A stretch of DNA of 31,944 nucleotides from the NCBI GenBank assembly GCA_964645705.1, contig CAZYAB010000010.1, positions 1 through 31,944 on the forward strand. Direction: 5' to 3'. The position numbers and the translations under genes are program-made. Source of the DNA: CAXGTL01 sp964645705. GTDB taxonomy: Archaea > Nanobdellota > Nanobdellia > Woesearchaeales > CAXGTL01. Below, piece by piece: positions 14,715-22,360 of this stretch (its first letter is position 1; each line of letters begins with the position of its first letter). The notes below the pieces were generated by a model that was not told the DNA's origin, made no database searches, and saw only the letters and a list, made by a program, of their open reading frames with translations.

Positions 14715-15545
14715 TTATCTTCCGCCGAATATTTGCTGATAAAGTTGAGTCTTTAACATGTTAAAGTAAGACTGATCAACTTCTGTTTGTGACATTTTTC
14801 CGTCAGTTAACTGTTGGTCTAAGTTATCCTTCATTTGTTTAAACTGATCAGGCGTCATCATCTTTCCTTGGATTTCTGCAATTGCTTTAGCTAATCTGTC
14901 TGTGTACTCTGTTGGATTAGGTGCTTCTGCAGGATCAAGTTTGTCCATGCTTGCTTCAAACAGTTTATTTTGTTTTTTAGCAGCCTTCTTGCCATTATGG
15001 TATGCTACAATACCGTCTTCTTTAGCCTCACCATAAGGTGTTTTCTGTCCTTTTACTTTTGTTAACTCGTTGAACAATATTCTTGGATCCATGTTACCTG
15101 TCGCATCAACAACTGATTTAATATAATTTTCCCATCTATCAGAAAAATTTTCTCTATACAAACCATCTGTAAATGATCTTATTAAACCATTGTCTTCTCC
15201 GTCATGAGTAAATCCATCTAAAATATCAGTTATTGCTTGAACATCTGTTTTTCCTACAACAGGACTTACAGTTGAGCCTACTGGTAACTTCTTTTCACAA
15301 TGAGTTTCTAGCTCATGTCTTAAGAATGTTTTTAATGTTTTTTCACCAGATCTCTTCTTAAATTCTTTTCTTTTGTTTTCTTTTATTTTTCCTGTTTTAG
15401 GATCTCTCTTTGCTTTTTGTTGCTGCCAAACATCCATTAAAACATCACCAATAAGATTACCCATCCTATTTTCGTTGTCTATATTGTCTTGGATCTCTTT
15501 TGCATCTTTTTGAAATTCTTCAACAACGTCTTTGATTTCTACCAT
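14715..15545 (-). CDS. Unrecognised 276-aa charged protein, operon gene 4
   Basis: This is a soluble protein rich in Lys, Asp, Glu and Gln. The first ~75 residues are a coiled-coil-like segment with a basic patch (KENKRKEFKKRSGEK). The middle has GKTDVQAITDILDGFTHDGEDNG, and the last ~90 residues are Gln/Met-rich helices ending in IFGGR. The composition resembles structural or scaffold proteins more than enzymes, but no family was recognised. A GGAGG site inside the last codons of the AbrB-like gene precedes the ATG by about 9 nt. Confidence 0.8.
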   Translation of the reverse strand: MVEIKDVVEEFQKDAKEIQDNIDNENRMGNLIGDVLMDVWQQQKAKRDPKTGKIKENKRKEFKKRSGEKTLKTFLRHELETHCEKKLPVGSTVSPVVGKTDVQAITDILDGFTHDGEDNGLIRSFTDGLYRENFSDRWENYIKSVVDATGNMDPRILFNELTKVKGQKTPYGEAKEDGIVAYHNGKKAAKKQNKLFEASMDKLDPAEAPNPTEYTDRLAKAIAEIQGKMMTPDQFKQMKDNLDQQLTDGKMSQTEVDQSYFNMLKTQLYQQIFGGR

Positions 15546-15546
15546 T

Positions 15547-15693
15547 TTATTTTGCCTCCATATTGTTTAATACTTTTATTCTCACTTCAACCAAAGTTTT
15601 TGGTTTTAGTTGATTTTGCAAGATCTTAGGAATCACGATTATTGCTTGTGTTCCGTGCTTGCTTATTTGTTTTGTGAGTGTGAATTCGTTCAT
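15547..15693 (-). CDS. 48-aa AbrB/SpoVT-like DNA-binding protein, operon gene 3
   Basis: A 48-codon frame encodes a swapped-hairpin AbrB-like domain: FTLTKQISKHGTQAIIVIPK, then QNQLKPKTLVEVRIKVL. The pattern of a strand, IPK, a short helix and a K-P-x-x-L-V-E-V strand is that of the SpoVT/AbrB superfamily. Such proteins dimerise and bind DNA as repressors, often of their own operon. It is shorter than the usual 50-90 residues but contains the whole hairpin pair. Its TAA ends 1 nt before the next ATG, and its GGAGG is the next gene's ribosome site. AAGGTT lies upstream of its own ATG. The inverted repeats at 16103-16138 are candidate binding sites. Confidence 0.72.
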   Translation of the reverse strand: MNEFTLTKQISKHGTQAIIVIPKILQNQLKPKTLVEVRIKVLNNMEAK

Positions 15694-15728
15694 TTTATAT
15701 AACCTTTTTCATATTAATGTCGTTAATT

Positions 15729-15869
15729 TCACTTGTTTTGCTCTCTTGCCTTTATAACATTATCATATTGGTTTTTCTTAACCCAAGTTTGACTTCCTTC
15801 ATCTTTTGGCTTATATGATAAACCTAGCAATTTATGCATTGTTTTTCTTGATATTGCGTATTCTGACAT
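15729..15869 (-). CDS. 46-aa basic protein, operon gene 2
   Basis: This 46-codon frame is preceded by GAGGTAT about 6 nt before the ATG. The sequence (EYAISRKTMHKLLGLSYKP ... TWVKKNQYDNVIKARE) has the look of a tiny helix-turn-helix protein. ISRKTMHKLLG could be a recognition-helix unit and WVKKNQYDNVI a wing or second helix. The similarity is a pattern only. It lies 35 nt upstream of the AbrB-like gene, so two small DNA-binding candidates are adjacent. Confidence 0.6.
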   Translation of the reverse strand: MSEYAISRKTMHKLLGLSYKPKDEGSQTWVKKNQYDNVIKAREQNK

Positions 15870-15885
15870 TTTTTATACCTCATAA

Positions 15886-16068
15886 TTATACTAATAAAGC
15901 TCCTAAAACTAGTCTAGGATCATATTTATTAAGAGCTTGTTCTATTTTATCTGTATTCCATTCTTCAATAATACCATCTTCAGAAATACCTTTTTTAATT
16001 GAAGGCTCCTTACTAACATAAGATTTAATCATATTTGCAAAAATTTTATTTGTATAGTTTTCAGTCAT
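15886..16068 (-). CDS. 60-aa protein, operon gene 1
   Basis: This is the first gene of the leftward operon, with GAGGTGC 8 nt before the ATG. It is a soluble small protein with an N-terminal helix (NYTNKIFANMIKSYV) and a C-terminal helix (TDKIEQALNKYDPRLVLGALLV). No family was recognised. The predicted transcript has a leader of about 20 to 60 nt, depending on which of two TATA boxes is used. Confidence 0.65.
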   Translation of the reverse strand: MTENYTNKIFANMIKSYVSKEPSIKKGISEDGIIEEWNTDKIEQALNKYDPRLVLGALLV

Positions 16069-16099
16069 TTTGTTTGCACCTCTTTATGTATTTGTTATG

Positions 16100-16162
16100 T
16101 ATAGTGCATGTATAAATTTGCACTTACTATATGATAGTGATAATAGATCAAGTATATAAATC
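16100..16162 (-). promoter_or_regulatory. Dyad-rich promoter of the six-gene operon
   Basis: Two TATA boxes read GATTTATATAC (16152-16162) and AAATTTATACAT (16108-16119) on the minus strand. Around the second are a perfect inverted repeat AGTGCA (16103-16108) / TGCACT (16119-16124) with a 10-bp spacer, and next to it ACTAT-ATG-ATAGT (16126-16138). The AGTGCA/TGCACT arms flank a TATA box, as expected if a dimeric repressor blocks TBP. The operon's own AbrB-like protein is the obvious candidate, which is inference. Confidence 0.6.
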
Positions 16163-16438
16163 TTTCTGATATTAATTACTGGTTAGTAATAAAACAACCC
16201 CTGAGAACACATTCTAAGCCCAGCTAAAACCATTAAAAACAACCATTACAGAGCTTCTAAAGCCAACATACATACTATTATTATAATAATAGTATCCACG
16301 CACATTTAATCAATATATGACCAAAATGTCGCATTCATATATGTCCTACAACAGCTATATTTAAAAACATATTTAACCTACCTAAGTATGGAGTGATAAA
16401 ACAACTCACATTGAGTTAAACAATAATAGGTGAAAAAT
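16163..16438. other. Gene-free divergent intergenic region with palindromes
   Basis: No ORF or recognisable RNA gene was found here. The stretch holds a repeated AACCATTA (16228-16235 and 16241-16248, 13-bp period), a 24-bp perfect palindrome at 16272-16295 (arms ATACTATTATTA / TAATAATAGTAT), a TATA box TATATTTAAA (16356-16365) for the rightward gene, and AACTCA-CAT-TGAGTT (16403-16417) in that gene's leader. Together with 16100-16162 this is one of the densest regulatory regions in the window. Confidence 0.65.
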
Positions 16439-18331
16439 ATGGCTAAAAAAACTAAAAAAACACAAAAAAAACAAACTAAAAAAGAAAGTAAAAAATATGA
16501 AAAACAAGACGCAATCAAAGAAAAAGAACAAGAACTTCTAAACAAATTACCAAAAGATGTTCAAGCAAAACTAAAAAACATTAAAACTAAATTAGACAAG
16601 TTCAAAGACCAAGTTCTAAAGAAATTCGATAAATACATAGTAGGCATAGCATTACTACCGCCTGAAAAACCACCGCAAGTAAAACCAGGTGAAAAACTAC
16701 CAGACATTTCTAAAGAAAAGATTAGAACATTGATAATTGTTGACGATTCTGATTCAAAAAAAATGTCAAAACAAGAATTAAAAGAAAAATTATCAGCAAT
16801 AATTGCAAAACAAGCAGATGATATTGACAAAAACATTACAACACAAACTATTATATTATCAGAACTATGGCAAAGCTGTTTTGATGGTAAGAATGATTAT
16901 CTACAGATGATTGCAATGTCAGCGCCTATATTTGACAGAGGAATATTATCTAATGTTAAGGTAGCTGAAGTTCACAAAACAATGGTATTAAAAAAGTTTG
17001 AAAAATATATTGTATCATATGTTGTAGCTGGTTCTGTTATGAAAGGTTATGCAAAACCAACTTCTGACCTAGACGTATACATAATCATAGATGATACAGA
17101 TGTTAAGAAGATGACAAGAACAGAGCTAAGAGATAAATTAAGAGCTATAATTATAGGAATGGGTCTAGAAGCAGGCGAAATAACAGGTGTAAAAAATAAA
17201 TTACACGTACAAATATACATACTAACAGACTTCTGGGACTCATTAAGAGAAGCAAATCCTGTGATCTTTTCATTATTAAGAGATTGTGTACCATTTTATG
17301 ATAGAGGAGTATTCATGCCAATGAAACAATTATTGCACATGGGTAAGATCAAACCTAGCCCAGAAGCAATAGATTTGTTCATGGGTTCAGGTGAACAAAT
17401 GTTGAAAAGAGTTGAAATGAAACTAAAATCAATTGGAATGGAAGACATATTTTTAGCAATGCTTACACCAACACAAGCAGCTCTGATGCTTTACGGTGTT
17501 GCACCACCAGACCCAAAATCATGCGGACAAGTAATGAGAGACATATTTGTTAAAAAAGAAAAACTTATGGAAGAAAAATTCATAAAAATGTATGAAAAAG
17601 CTCATAAGATGAGAAAAGAAATAGAGCATGGTTTGAAAAAACAAGTATCTGGTAAAGAAATAGATGAATTACTAGCAAATGGAAAAAAATACTTAGCAAG
17701 AATCAAGAGATTATTCACACAGATAGAGAAAATGAAACAAGAAGAATCAGTTCTTCATATCTATGAAACTATAACTACTGTTATAAGAGACGTGTTAAAA
17801 GTAGAAGGATTTGATAAAGTAAAAGAATCAGAACTTGTTTCAATGTTTGACAGTTATTTGATTTCAACAGGTAAGATGCCTGCAAAATTCCTTAGAATAT
17901 TAAAGGATATAATGAAATCAAAGAAAGACTATGATACTAAGAAACTAACATCAACAGAAGTTGCAGAAGTTAAAAAGAAATCAAGAGAATTAATAAGGTC
18001 TGTTGTTGAATACATGCAAAGAAACCGTGCAAGAGAATTAGAAAGAACAAAGATAAGAGTAAGGTACAGTGGAAAGCATTATGGTGAAGTAATGTTATTA
18101 GATAAAATAGCATTCATCACACACGACTTAGATGAAAAACCTAAAAGAATGAGCAAAGCAAAGATCAACAAAGACGGTTCACTAGGTGTATTAGAAAACA
18201 CTAATGCAGAAGAACTTGAAAAAGCTTTGGCAGATTTTTCAGGACCAAGACAACCATTTGTCAAACAGAATATCTTTGAATCTCTAGAAAAGATATTTGG
18301 CAAAGATGTTGAGATATTGGTTAATTATTAG
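16439..18331 (+). CDS. Tandem nucleotidyltransferase-fold protein
   Basis: The protein has 630 residues, starting at the ATG at 16439, 5 nt after AGGTGA; an upstream in-frame GTG at 16430 overlaps that site. After a very basic tail (1-60) come two related domains. Domain 2 (~186-295) has the polymerase-beta-type signature VVAGSVMKGYAKPTSDLDVYIII (G198-S199, D210, D212). The third carboxylate is not obvious on the strand LHVQIYI. Domain 1 (~63-173) aligns with it (YIVGIALL, LIIVDDSDSKKMSKQELKEKL, SAPIFDRG versus CVPFYDRG) but lacks GS and DxD, so it is probably inactive. A helical region (300-530) and a beta-rich end (TKIRVRYSGKHYGEVMLLD) follow. The substrate is unknown. Confidence 0.85.
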   Translation: MAKKTKKTQKKQTKKESKKYEKQDAIKEKEQELLNKLPKDVQAKLKNIKTKLDKFKDQVLKKFDKYIVGIALLPPEKPPQVKPGEKLPDISKEKIRTLIIVDDSDSKKMSKQELKEKLSAIIAKQADDIDKNITTQTIILSELWQSCFDGKNDYLQMIAMSAPIFDRGILSNVKVAEVHKTMVLKKFEKYIVSYVVAGSVMKGYAKPTSDLDVYIIIDDTDVKKMTRTELRDKLRAIIIGMGLEAGEITGVKNKLHVQIYILTDFWDSLREANPVIFSLLRDCVPFYDRGVFMPMKQLLHMGKIKPSPEAIDLFMGSGEQMLKRVEMKLKSIGMEDIFLAMLTPTQAALMLYGVAPPDPKSCGQVMRDIFVKKEKLMEEKFIKMYEKAHKMRKEIEHGLKKQVSGKEIDELLANGKKYLARIKRLFTQIEKMKQEESVLHIYETITTVIRDVLKVEGFDKVKESELVSMFDSYLISTGKMPAKFLRILKDIMKSKKDYDTKKLTSTEVAEVKKKSRELIRSVVEYMQRNRARELERTKIRVRYSGKHYGEVMLLDKIAFITHDLDEKPKRMSKAKINKDGSLGVLENTNAEELEKALADFSGPRQPFVKQNIFESLEKIFGKDVEILVNY

Positions 18332-18348
18332 TTTTTTTTTATTTTTTT
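18332..18348 (+). terminator. Oligo-T terminator of the nucleotidyltransferase gene
   Basis: T9 and T7 runs separated by one A follow the stop codon directly. Confidence 0.7.
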
Positions 18349-18357
18349 AAATTTATT

Positions 18358-19818
18358 CTAAAAATCAAACAATAACTGTTCTTCAGTAAATTTTTCAAAG
18401 ATTTCATAAAGTTTATTAACCTTTTCCAGATTAGGTTGAGTCCATAAATCATCATCTAATAATTGAACAATTAGTTTCCCTAATGTTCCCGGAATATTAT
18501 CACTAACCTTTTCAAATATTTCTTTTAATTTCTTAGGATCATCATATGCTTTTGTACGTTCTGTTACAATGTTGTCTTTTGTTAATGTTTGACATAAAAA
18601 TGTAGGTTTATCATTAAACAAATTCTTTCCTGTGTATGTTTCATATATTACTTGTCCTATTGAAATAAGATCATTGTTTCCCCCATAACCTTTATTCCCA
18701 TTAATAGTCTCAATAGAATTTTCTGTTGAAATACCTAAATCCATAAGAATTGCTCTATTTGTTCCATATTCTATCAATATATTTGCAGGTTTAATATCTC
18801 TATGATAAATATCTGCTCTTCTAACTTCTTTTAATCCATTTAAAAGGTCTTTGCCAATTTTCATTGCATCAGAAGCTTTTTGATAAAAAATATTTTGTTT
18901 ACTAATTATATTTAATAATGATTGTCCTTTAACATATTCTAAAACCAAGATATCTAAATCATTTTCAGGGTTTTTTATATGTCCTGTAATATTAATCACA
19001 TTTTTTAATCTTCCATTATTACAATTCATTATTTTTTTTAATAATTCAATTTCATTTGAACCATTTAATGAAAATTTTAAAACTTGATTTTCTTTTAACC
19101 ACACAATTCCTTCACGACCAGTGCCTAATAATTTAAATTGATCAGGAGATGATTCAATACCAATATATTTTATAATCCTTCTCATAAAATTATTCTCATT
19201 TCTTATTTTATCAAAATCAGGATATTTAAAGTCTCTTTGTGATAAATAATTAGGAATAAAACCCGTTCTTGATAAAACTCCCATTTCAAATGCAGTTAAA
19301 TCATCTAATCCTATATTAGGATTAACATAATTTCCTGACAAATACATAAGATCCATCTCATGAAATTGTTTTATTACTAAACCATTTTTATATCTTAATG
19401 ACGATCTTATACAATCACCAATGGTTACATCTGTCTGACTAAACTCTCCTGAAGCAAACATAAGTAATGCCCACCTGCCTCCATAACTTCCTTCCTTGTT
19501 TCTATCTTTATGCAAATATTTTTTATAATCAGCATCTGGAAAATGTTCTCTTACCTTTTCAATCAATGCAATTTCATAACCTAAAAATTCAGGATATTCT
19601 TTTGTTTTCCCCACATCAATTCCATTACCATAAAAAATAATAATATCATTATAATCAAAATTATCTGGAAAAGAATTAGCAAATTCATAAGGAACATTGC
19701 TTATTTGTAGATAAAGTTTTTCTTCATCAGTAAATCTTTCATTAAAGTCTTGTTCTTCTGTTTCACTGCATGTAATCATTTTATATAAGAATTTTAAGCA
19801 ATTTATAAATTTTCTCAT
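18358..19818 (-). CDS. Eukaryotic-type protein kinase with novel N-terminal domain
   Basis: The protein has 486 residues from the ATG at 19818, which has GGGGAT upstream; a TTG at 19830 overlaps that site. Residues ~228-440 form a Hanks-type kinase: glycine loop LGTGREGIVW (231-240), Lys248 (VLKFS), Glu256 or Glu258, hinge LVLEYVKGQSL, catalytic YHRDIKPANIL (H339, D341, K343, N346), the metal Asp as DLG (D360) and the subdomain IX Asp (D383). The usual APE motif is not seen and the activation segment is very short. Residues 1-220 are an unrecognised domain with many conserved-looking aromatics (IIIFYGNGIDVGKT, EGSYGGRWALLMFASGEF), perhaps a sensor. It lies 26 nt downstream of the CysQ-like gene, so probably in the same operon. 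Confidence 0.9.
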   Translation of the reverse strand: MRKFINCLKFLYKMITCSETEEQDFNERFTDEEKLYLQISNVPYEFANSFPDNFDYNDIIIFYGNGIDVGKTKEYPEFLGYEIALIEKVREHFPDADYKKYLHKDRNKEGSYGGRWALLMFASGEFSQTDVTIGDCIRSSLRYKNGLVIKQFHEMDLMYLSGNYVNPNIGLDDLTAFEMGVLSRTGFIPNYLSQRDFKYPDFDKIRNENNFMRRIIKYIGIESSPDQFKLLGTGREGIVWLKENQVLKFSLNGSNEIELLKKIMNCNNGRLKNVINITGHIKNPENDLDILVLEYVKGQSLLNIISKQNIFYQKASDAMKIGKDLLNGLKEVRRADIYHRDIKPANILIEYGTNRAILMDLGISTENSIETINGNKGYGGNNDLISIGQVIYETYTGKNLFNDKPTFLCQTLTKDNIVTERTKAYDDPKKLKEIFEKVSDNIPGTLGKLIVQLLDDDLWTQPNLEKVNKLYEIFEKFTEEQLLFDF

Positions 19819-19844
19819 TGTTATCCCCAATTAATGAATAAGAT

Positions 19845-20762
19845 TTATTTCTTTTCTTTTATCTTATCTAAATCAATTGGGCCTACAAAATAGTTTAGCG
19901 TCAATAAATGTTCTTCTGCTGAGTTTGATGTGAATATGCCATAATAATTCTTAGGGTCTGTTTTACCAAATGTAAAGTCATTGCCTTCACAATCAGTCAT
20001 CTTGCCTCCTGCTTCGTTGACTAATAAATAAGTTGCTGCCATATCCCATTCTTTTGTTATCCTTAACTTATCTTTGACTTGGTCCCATGCAGTGAATGTG
20101 AAATTTACTTCTGCATCTCCACAAGCAATCATTGCAGTCTTTAAAGTAGTGCTTCCCATAGCATTAATTTTTGTATCGATTGGTTTGTTATCTTTTATTT
20201 TATAACCCATTTTAGTTAGATTATTTACATATTCAGGATAAGCTTCTATGTTAAGTTCACTTGAACTAACAAGCAATCTCATCCCTTCAAAATAATCAAT
20301 TGAAGATGTTTTTAGTCTTGAGGTTATTTTACCTGTTGTTGGATTGATTTGAAATGCACCTTCATCTTTTTTTGCATATAAAAACAGATTTCTTTCAGGT
20401 GAATAAACAAATCCTAAGGTTGGTTTTCCTTTTTCAATAAGAGCAACAGAGATTGCATACTCATTTAAGCCTTTTTTATATTCTTTTGTTCCATCTAGTG
20501 GGTCAATTATCCATACTTTTTCTATTTTTCTATACTTTATATGGGATTCTGAATATTTTTCTTTGCTCATTTCTTCAGATAATAAAGGAATTCCTGTTAA
20601 ATCTTCTAGTTTTAAGAGAATGTCGTGCGAAGCTTCATCACCTTTAGTGTAAGGTGTTCCATCATTTTTTAATATAGTATTTAATTCTCCTTTTTTTCTT
20701 ATTTCAATAACTGCTTTTCCTGCTTCTAGCATTAGTTTTCTTGTTATACTTACTAGGTTCAT
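19845..20762 (-). CDS. CysQ-like inositol-monophosphatase-family phosphatase
   Basis: The protein has 305 residues. Family signatures are PLLSEE (E63, E64), VWIIDPLDGTKEY (D87, D90) and the C-terminal EWDMAATYLLVNEAGG. DPLDGTKE followed by YAISVALIEKGKPTLGFVYSPERN is the pattern of CysQ/BPNT1-type 3'(2'),5'-bisphosphate nucleotidases rather than inositol monophosphatases, so PAP-like substrates are likely. It overlaps the preceding cupin-like gene by ATGA (20759-20762), which indicates coupled translation. It is longer than CysQ (about 250) and ends with an extra ~30 residues. This is one of three family members in 6.5 kb. Confidence 0.92.
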   Translation of the reverse strand: MNLVSITRKLMLEAGKAVIEIRKKGELNTILKNDGTPYTKGDEASHDILLKLEDLTGIPLLSEEMSKEKYSESHIKYRKIEKVWIIDPLDGTKEYKKGLNEYAISVALIEKGKPTLGFVYSPERNLFLYAKKDEGAFQINPTTGKITSRLKTSSIDYFEGMRLLVSSSELNIEAYPEYVNNLTKMGYKIKDNKPIDTKINAMGSTTLKTAMIACGDAEVNFTFTAWDQVKDKLRITKEWDMAATYLLVNEAGGKMTDCEGNDFTFGKTDPKNYYGIFTSNSAEEHLLTLNYFVGPIDLDKIKEKK

Positions 20763-21718
20763 TTTACAAGCCTCTCACTATCATTTAACTTAGCAGGCAT
20801 GTTTGTAGAATGAAACCAAACTTCATCATAAATACTGTTTAATGAATGTACATGTGTAGGTTCAACACAAACAAAACCATTTGTTTTTTCATATTTTAAA
20901 TCTTTTGAGAATTTTTCTCTATTAATCATTCCTAAATTATTGAAAAAATAAAACACTTCTTCTTTTTGAGTATGTGTATGTAGTTTTGCAATACAATCTT
21001 TGTCAAAATACATGATTGCCCATTGAGACGTTAATCTGCTATTATTAAAATTAGGTATGTTACTTCTATTTACACCTAATAGTTTTTGCTCTATTCCCTT
21101 TCTTTTGATTAGTTCATGTTCACCATGTCTTACAAGTAATATTCCTGTTGGTGTAATTCCTTTTTTAGGGTATGGATTCTTTTTAACATAATTTTGTTTG
21201 TTTTTTGAAAGGCTTTTTATTGAATATAACCCATTGTTCTTTAAAAAAACAAATGTATTTGGTTGAACAATATACTCCTTTTTGTCAATATTTATCACAG
21301 CATGTTCAAAAAAATAAAGTGCATCTTCCGAATCTCCTATTAGTTTTAATTTTTCACCTTTTTTTAAATCTTCAATATAAGCTATTGAAAATTGGTCAAC
21401 TGGTTTTTGAAATTGTAGATAGACTAAAGGTCCTGCATAGCCTTCGTTAAACCTACCATAATTAACACCTTTGTAAACTATTTTTTTTCCATCAACATTA
21501 TAATTTCTATTTTGTATAAGAGTAGAAACAACTACATCTTCTAAACCATTTGCATTAATCTTATCAAGAAACTGTCCAGGAACTTCACATAATTCAGGCG
21601 TTAGTTCTTTGCATTTAGTGCTTTCACCATTAAGATTATGTTTGATCATATCATTAAATAACTCGTTTGATATGAAATCATCTGTCATGTGTTTTAGTAT
21701 TATGGGTTCTGTGTTCAT
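20759..21718 (-). CDS. Cupin-like protein coupled to the CysQ-like phosphatase
   Basis: The protein has 319 residues. The C-terminal third has a cupin-type pattern: AKLHTHTQKEEVFYFFNNLG for motif 1 and FVCVEPTHVHSLNS for motif 2, with three or four histidines that could bind a metal. The first half also contains a possible second beta-barrel (GDSEDALYFFEHAV...IVQPNTFVFLKN), making a bicupin possible. It is not close to a family I can name; sugar isomerase, dioxygenase or binding roles are all open. AGGAG precedes the ATG. Its stop overlaps the phosphatase start, so the two probably act on one pathway. Confidence 0.75.
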   Translation of the reverse strand: MNTEPIILKHMTDDFISNELFNDMIKHNLNGESTKCKELTPELCEVPGQFLDKINANGLEDVVVSTLIQNRNYNVDGKKIVYKGVNYGRFNEGYAGPLVYLQFQKPVDQFSIAYIEDLKKGEKLKLIGDSEDALYFFEHAVINIDKKEYIVQPNTFVFLKNNGLYSIKSLSKNKQNYVKKNPYPKKGITPTGILLVRHGEHELIKRKGIEQKLLGVNRSNIPNFNNSRLTSQWAIMYFDKDCIAKLHTHTQKEEVFYFFNNLGMINREKFSKDLKYEKTNGFVCVEPTHVHSLNSIYDEVWFHSTNMPAKLNDSERLVK

Positions 21719-21738
21719 TTTTTCAATCTCCTGTTTAT

Positions 21739-22203
21739 TTATTCTGTTGCTGGTTTTAATTCATACCATCTTTCTGAGTTTTTAGACATTGTTTTGTTTG
21801 CTTTTTCTAATATTGGAAGATATAATTCAGGCAATTTCATTGCCAAGTGCCCTAATTGAGTATATTTATCATTCGCTTCTAGATGTAAAATAGAATAAAC
21901 ATAAAATAGATCATTGTAAGCATTTCTAAATCCTTTTATTATTCCTTTTTGTTCATTATGAAATTTTAATCTTTCTAAATGCTGATTAAATGAGATAATT
22001 TTTAATATTGGAAATAAACGAACAGATTCATTTACTTTTTCATACGTTTGTCTCAACATATTTTCATTTTCTTCAATACTTGTTTCAGCGCCAGTGATTA
22101 TTTCATGAAAAGGTTTTAATACGTCGTACCAATATTCAAAACATTTGTCAAGTTGTGAAACTTGTGTTTCAACTTTTTTTACTAATTTTTCAATATTATT
22201 CAT
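21739..22203 (-). CDS. Helical 154-aa protein, first gene of the cupin-phosphatase-kinase operon
   Basis: The start is the ATG at 22203 (MNNIEKLVKKVETQV) behind a very strong GGGGGTGC site; a longer frame to 22287 would run through the promoter. The product is all-helical with amphipathic heptads (VKKVETQVSQLDKCFEYWYDVL), probably a helical bundle. This is loosely reminiscent of PhoU-like bundles, but no signature is present. It is divergent from the AbrB-PhoU regulator at 22361 and heads the operon that continues 20 nt later with the cupin-like gene. Confidence 0.75.
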   Translation of the reverse strand: MNNIEKLVKKVETQVSQLDKCFEYWYDVLKPFHEIITGAETSIEENENMLRQTYEKVNESVRLFPILKIISFNQHLERLKFHNEQKGIIKGFRNAYNDLFYVYSILHLEANDKYTQLGHLAMKLPELYLPILEKANKTMSKNSERWYELKPATE

Positions 22204-22250
22204 ATTTTGCACCCCCAAAACTTGTTTGATAAAGTATGGATAGTAAAGCA

Positions 22251-22339
22251 AACATATATATTTTATGTTATTATAATAATAATACATAATAATATTCGAA
22301 TATTTTAAATATTCATATATTTTAGAAAAATTTATAAAC
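22251..22339. promoter_or_regulatory. Divergent promoters with palindromes, copy A
   Basis: TATA for the rightward regulator gene is TTTATAAAC (22331-22339), 30 bp before its ATG. TATA for the leftward operon is at ~22253-22264 (minus strand). Between them lie AATATTCGAATATT (22291-22304, perfect palindrome) and GAATATTT-T-AAATATTC (22298-22314), overlapping each other. The whole stretch aligns with 24311-24404 upstream of the paralogous regulator, including the ATATTCG core and both TATA boxes. Confidence 0.65.
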
Positions 22340-22360
22340 CTGTAAATTTACCCTATAAAT

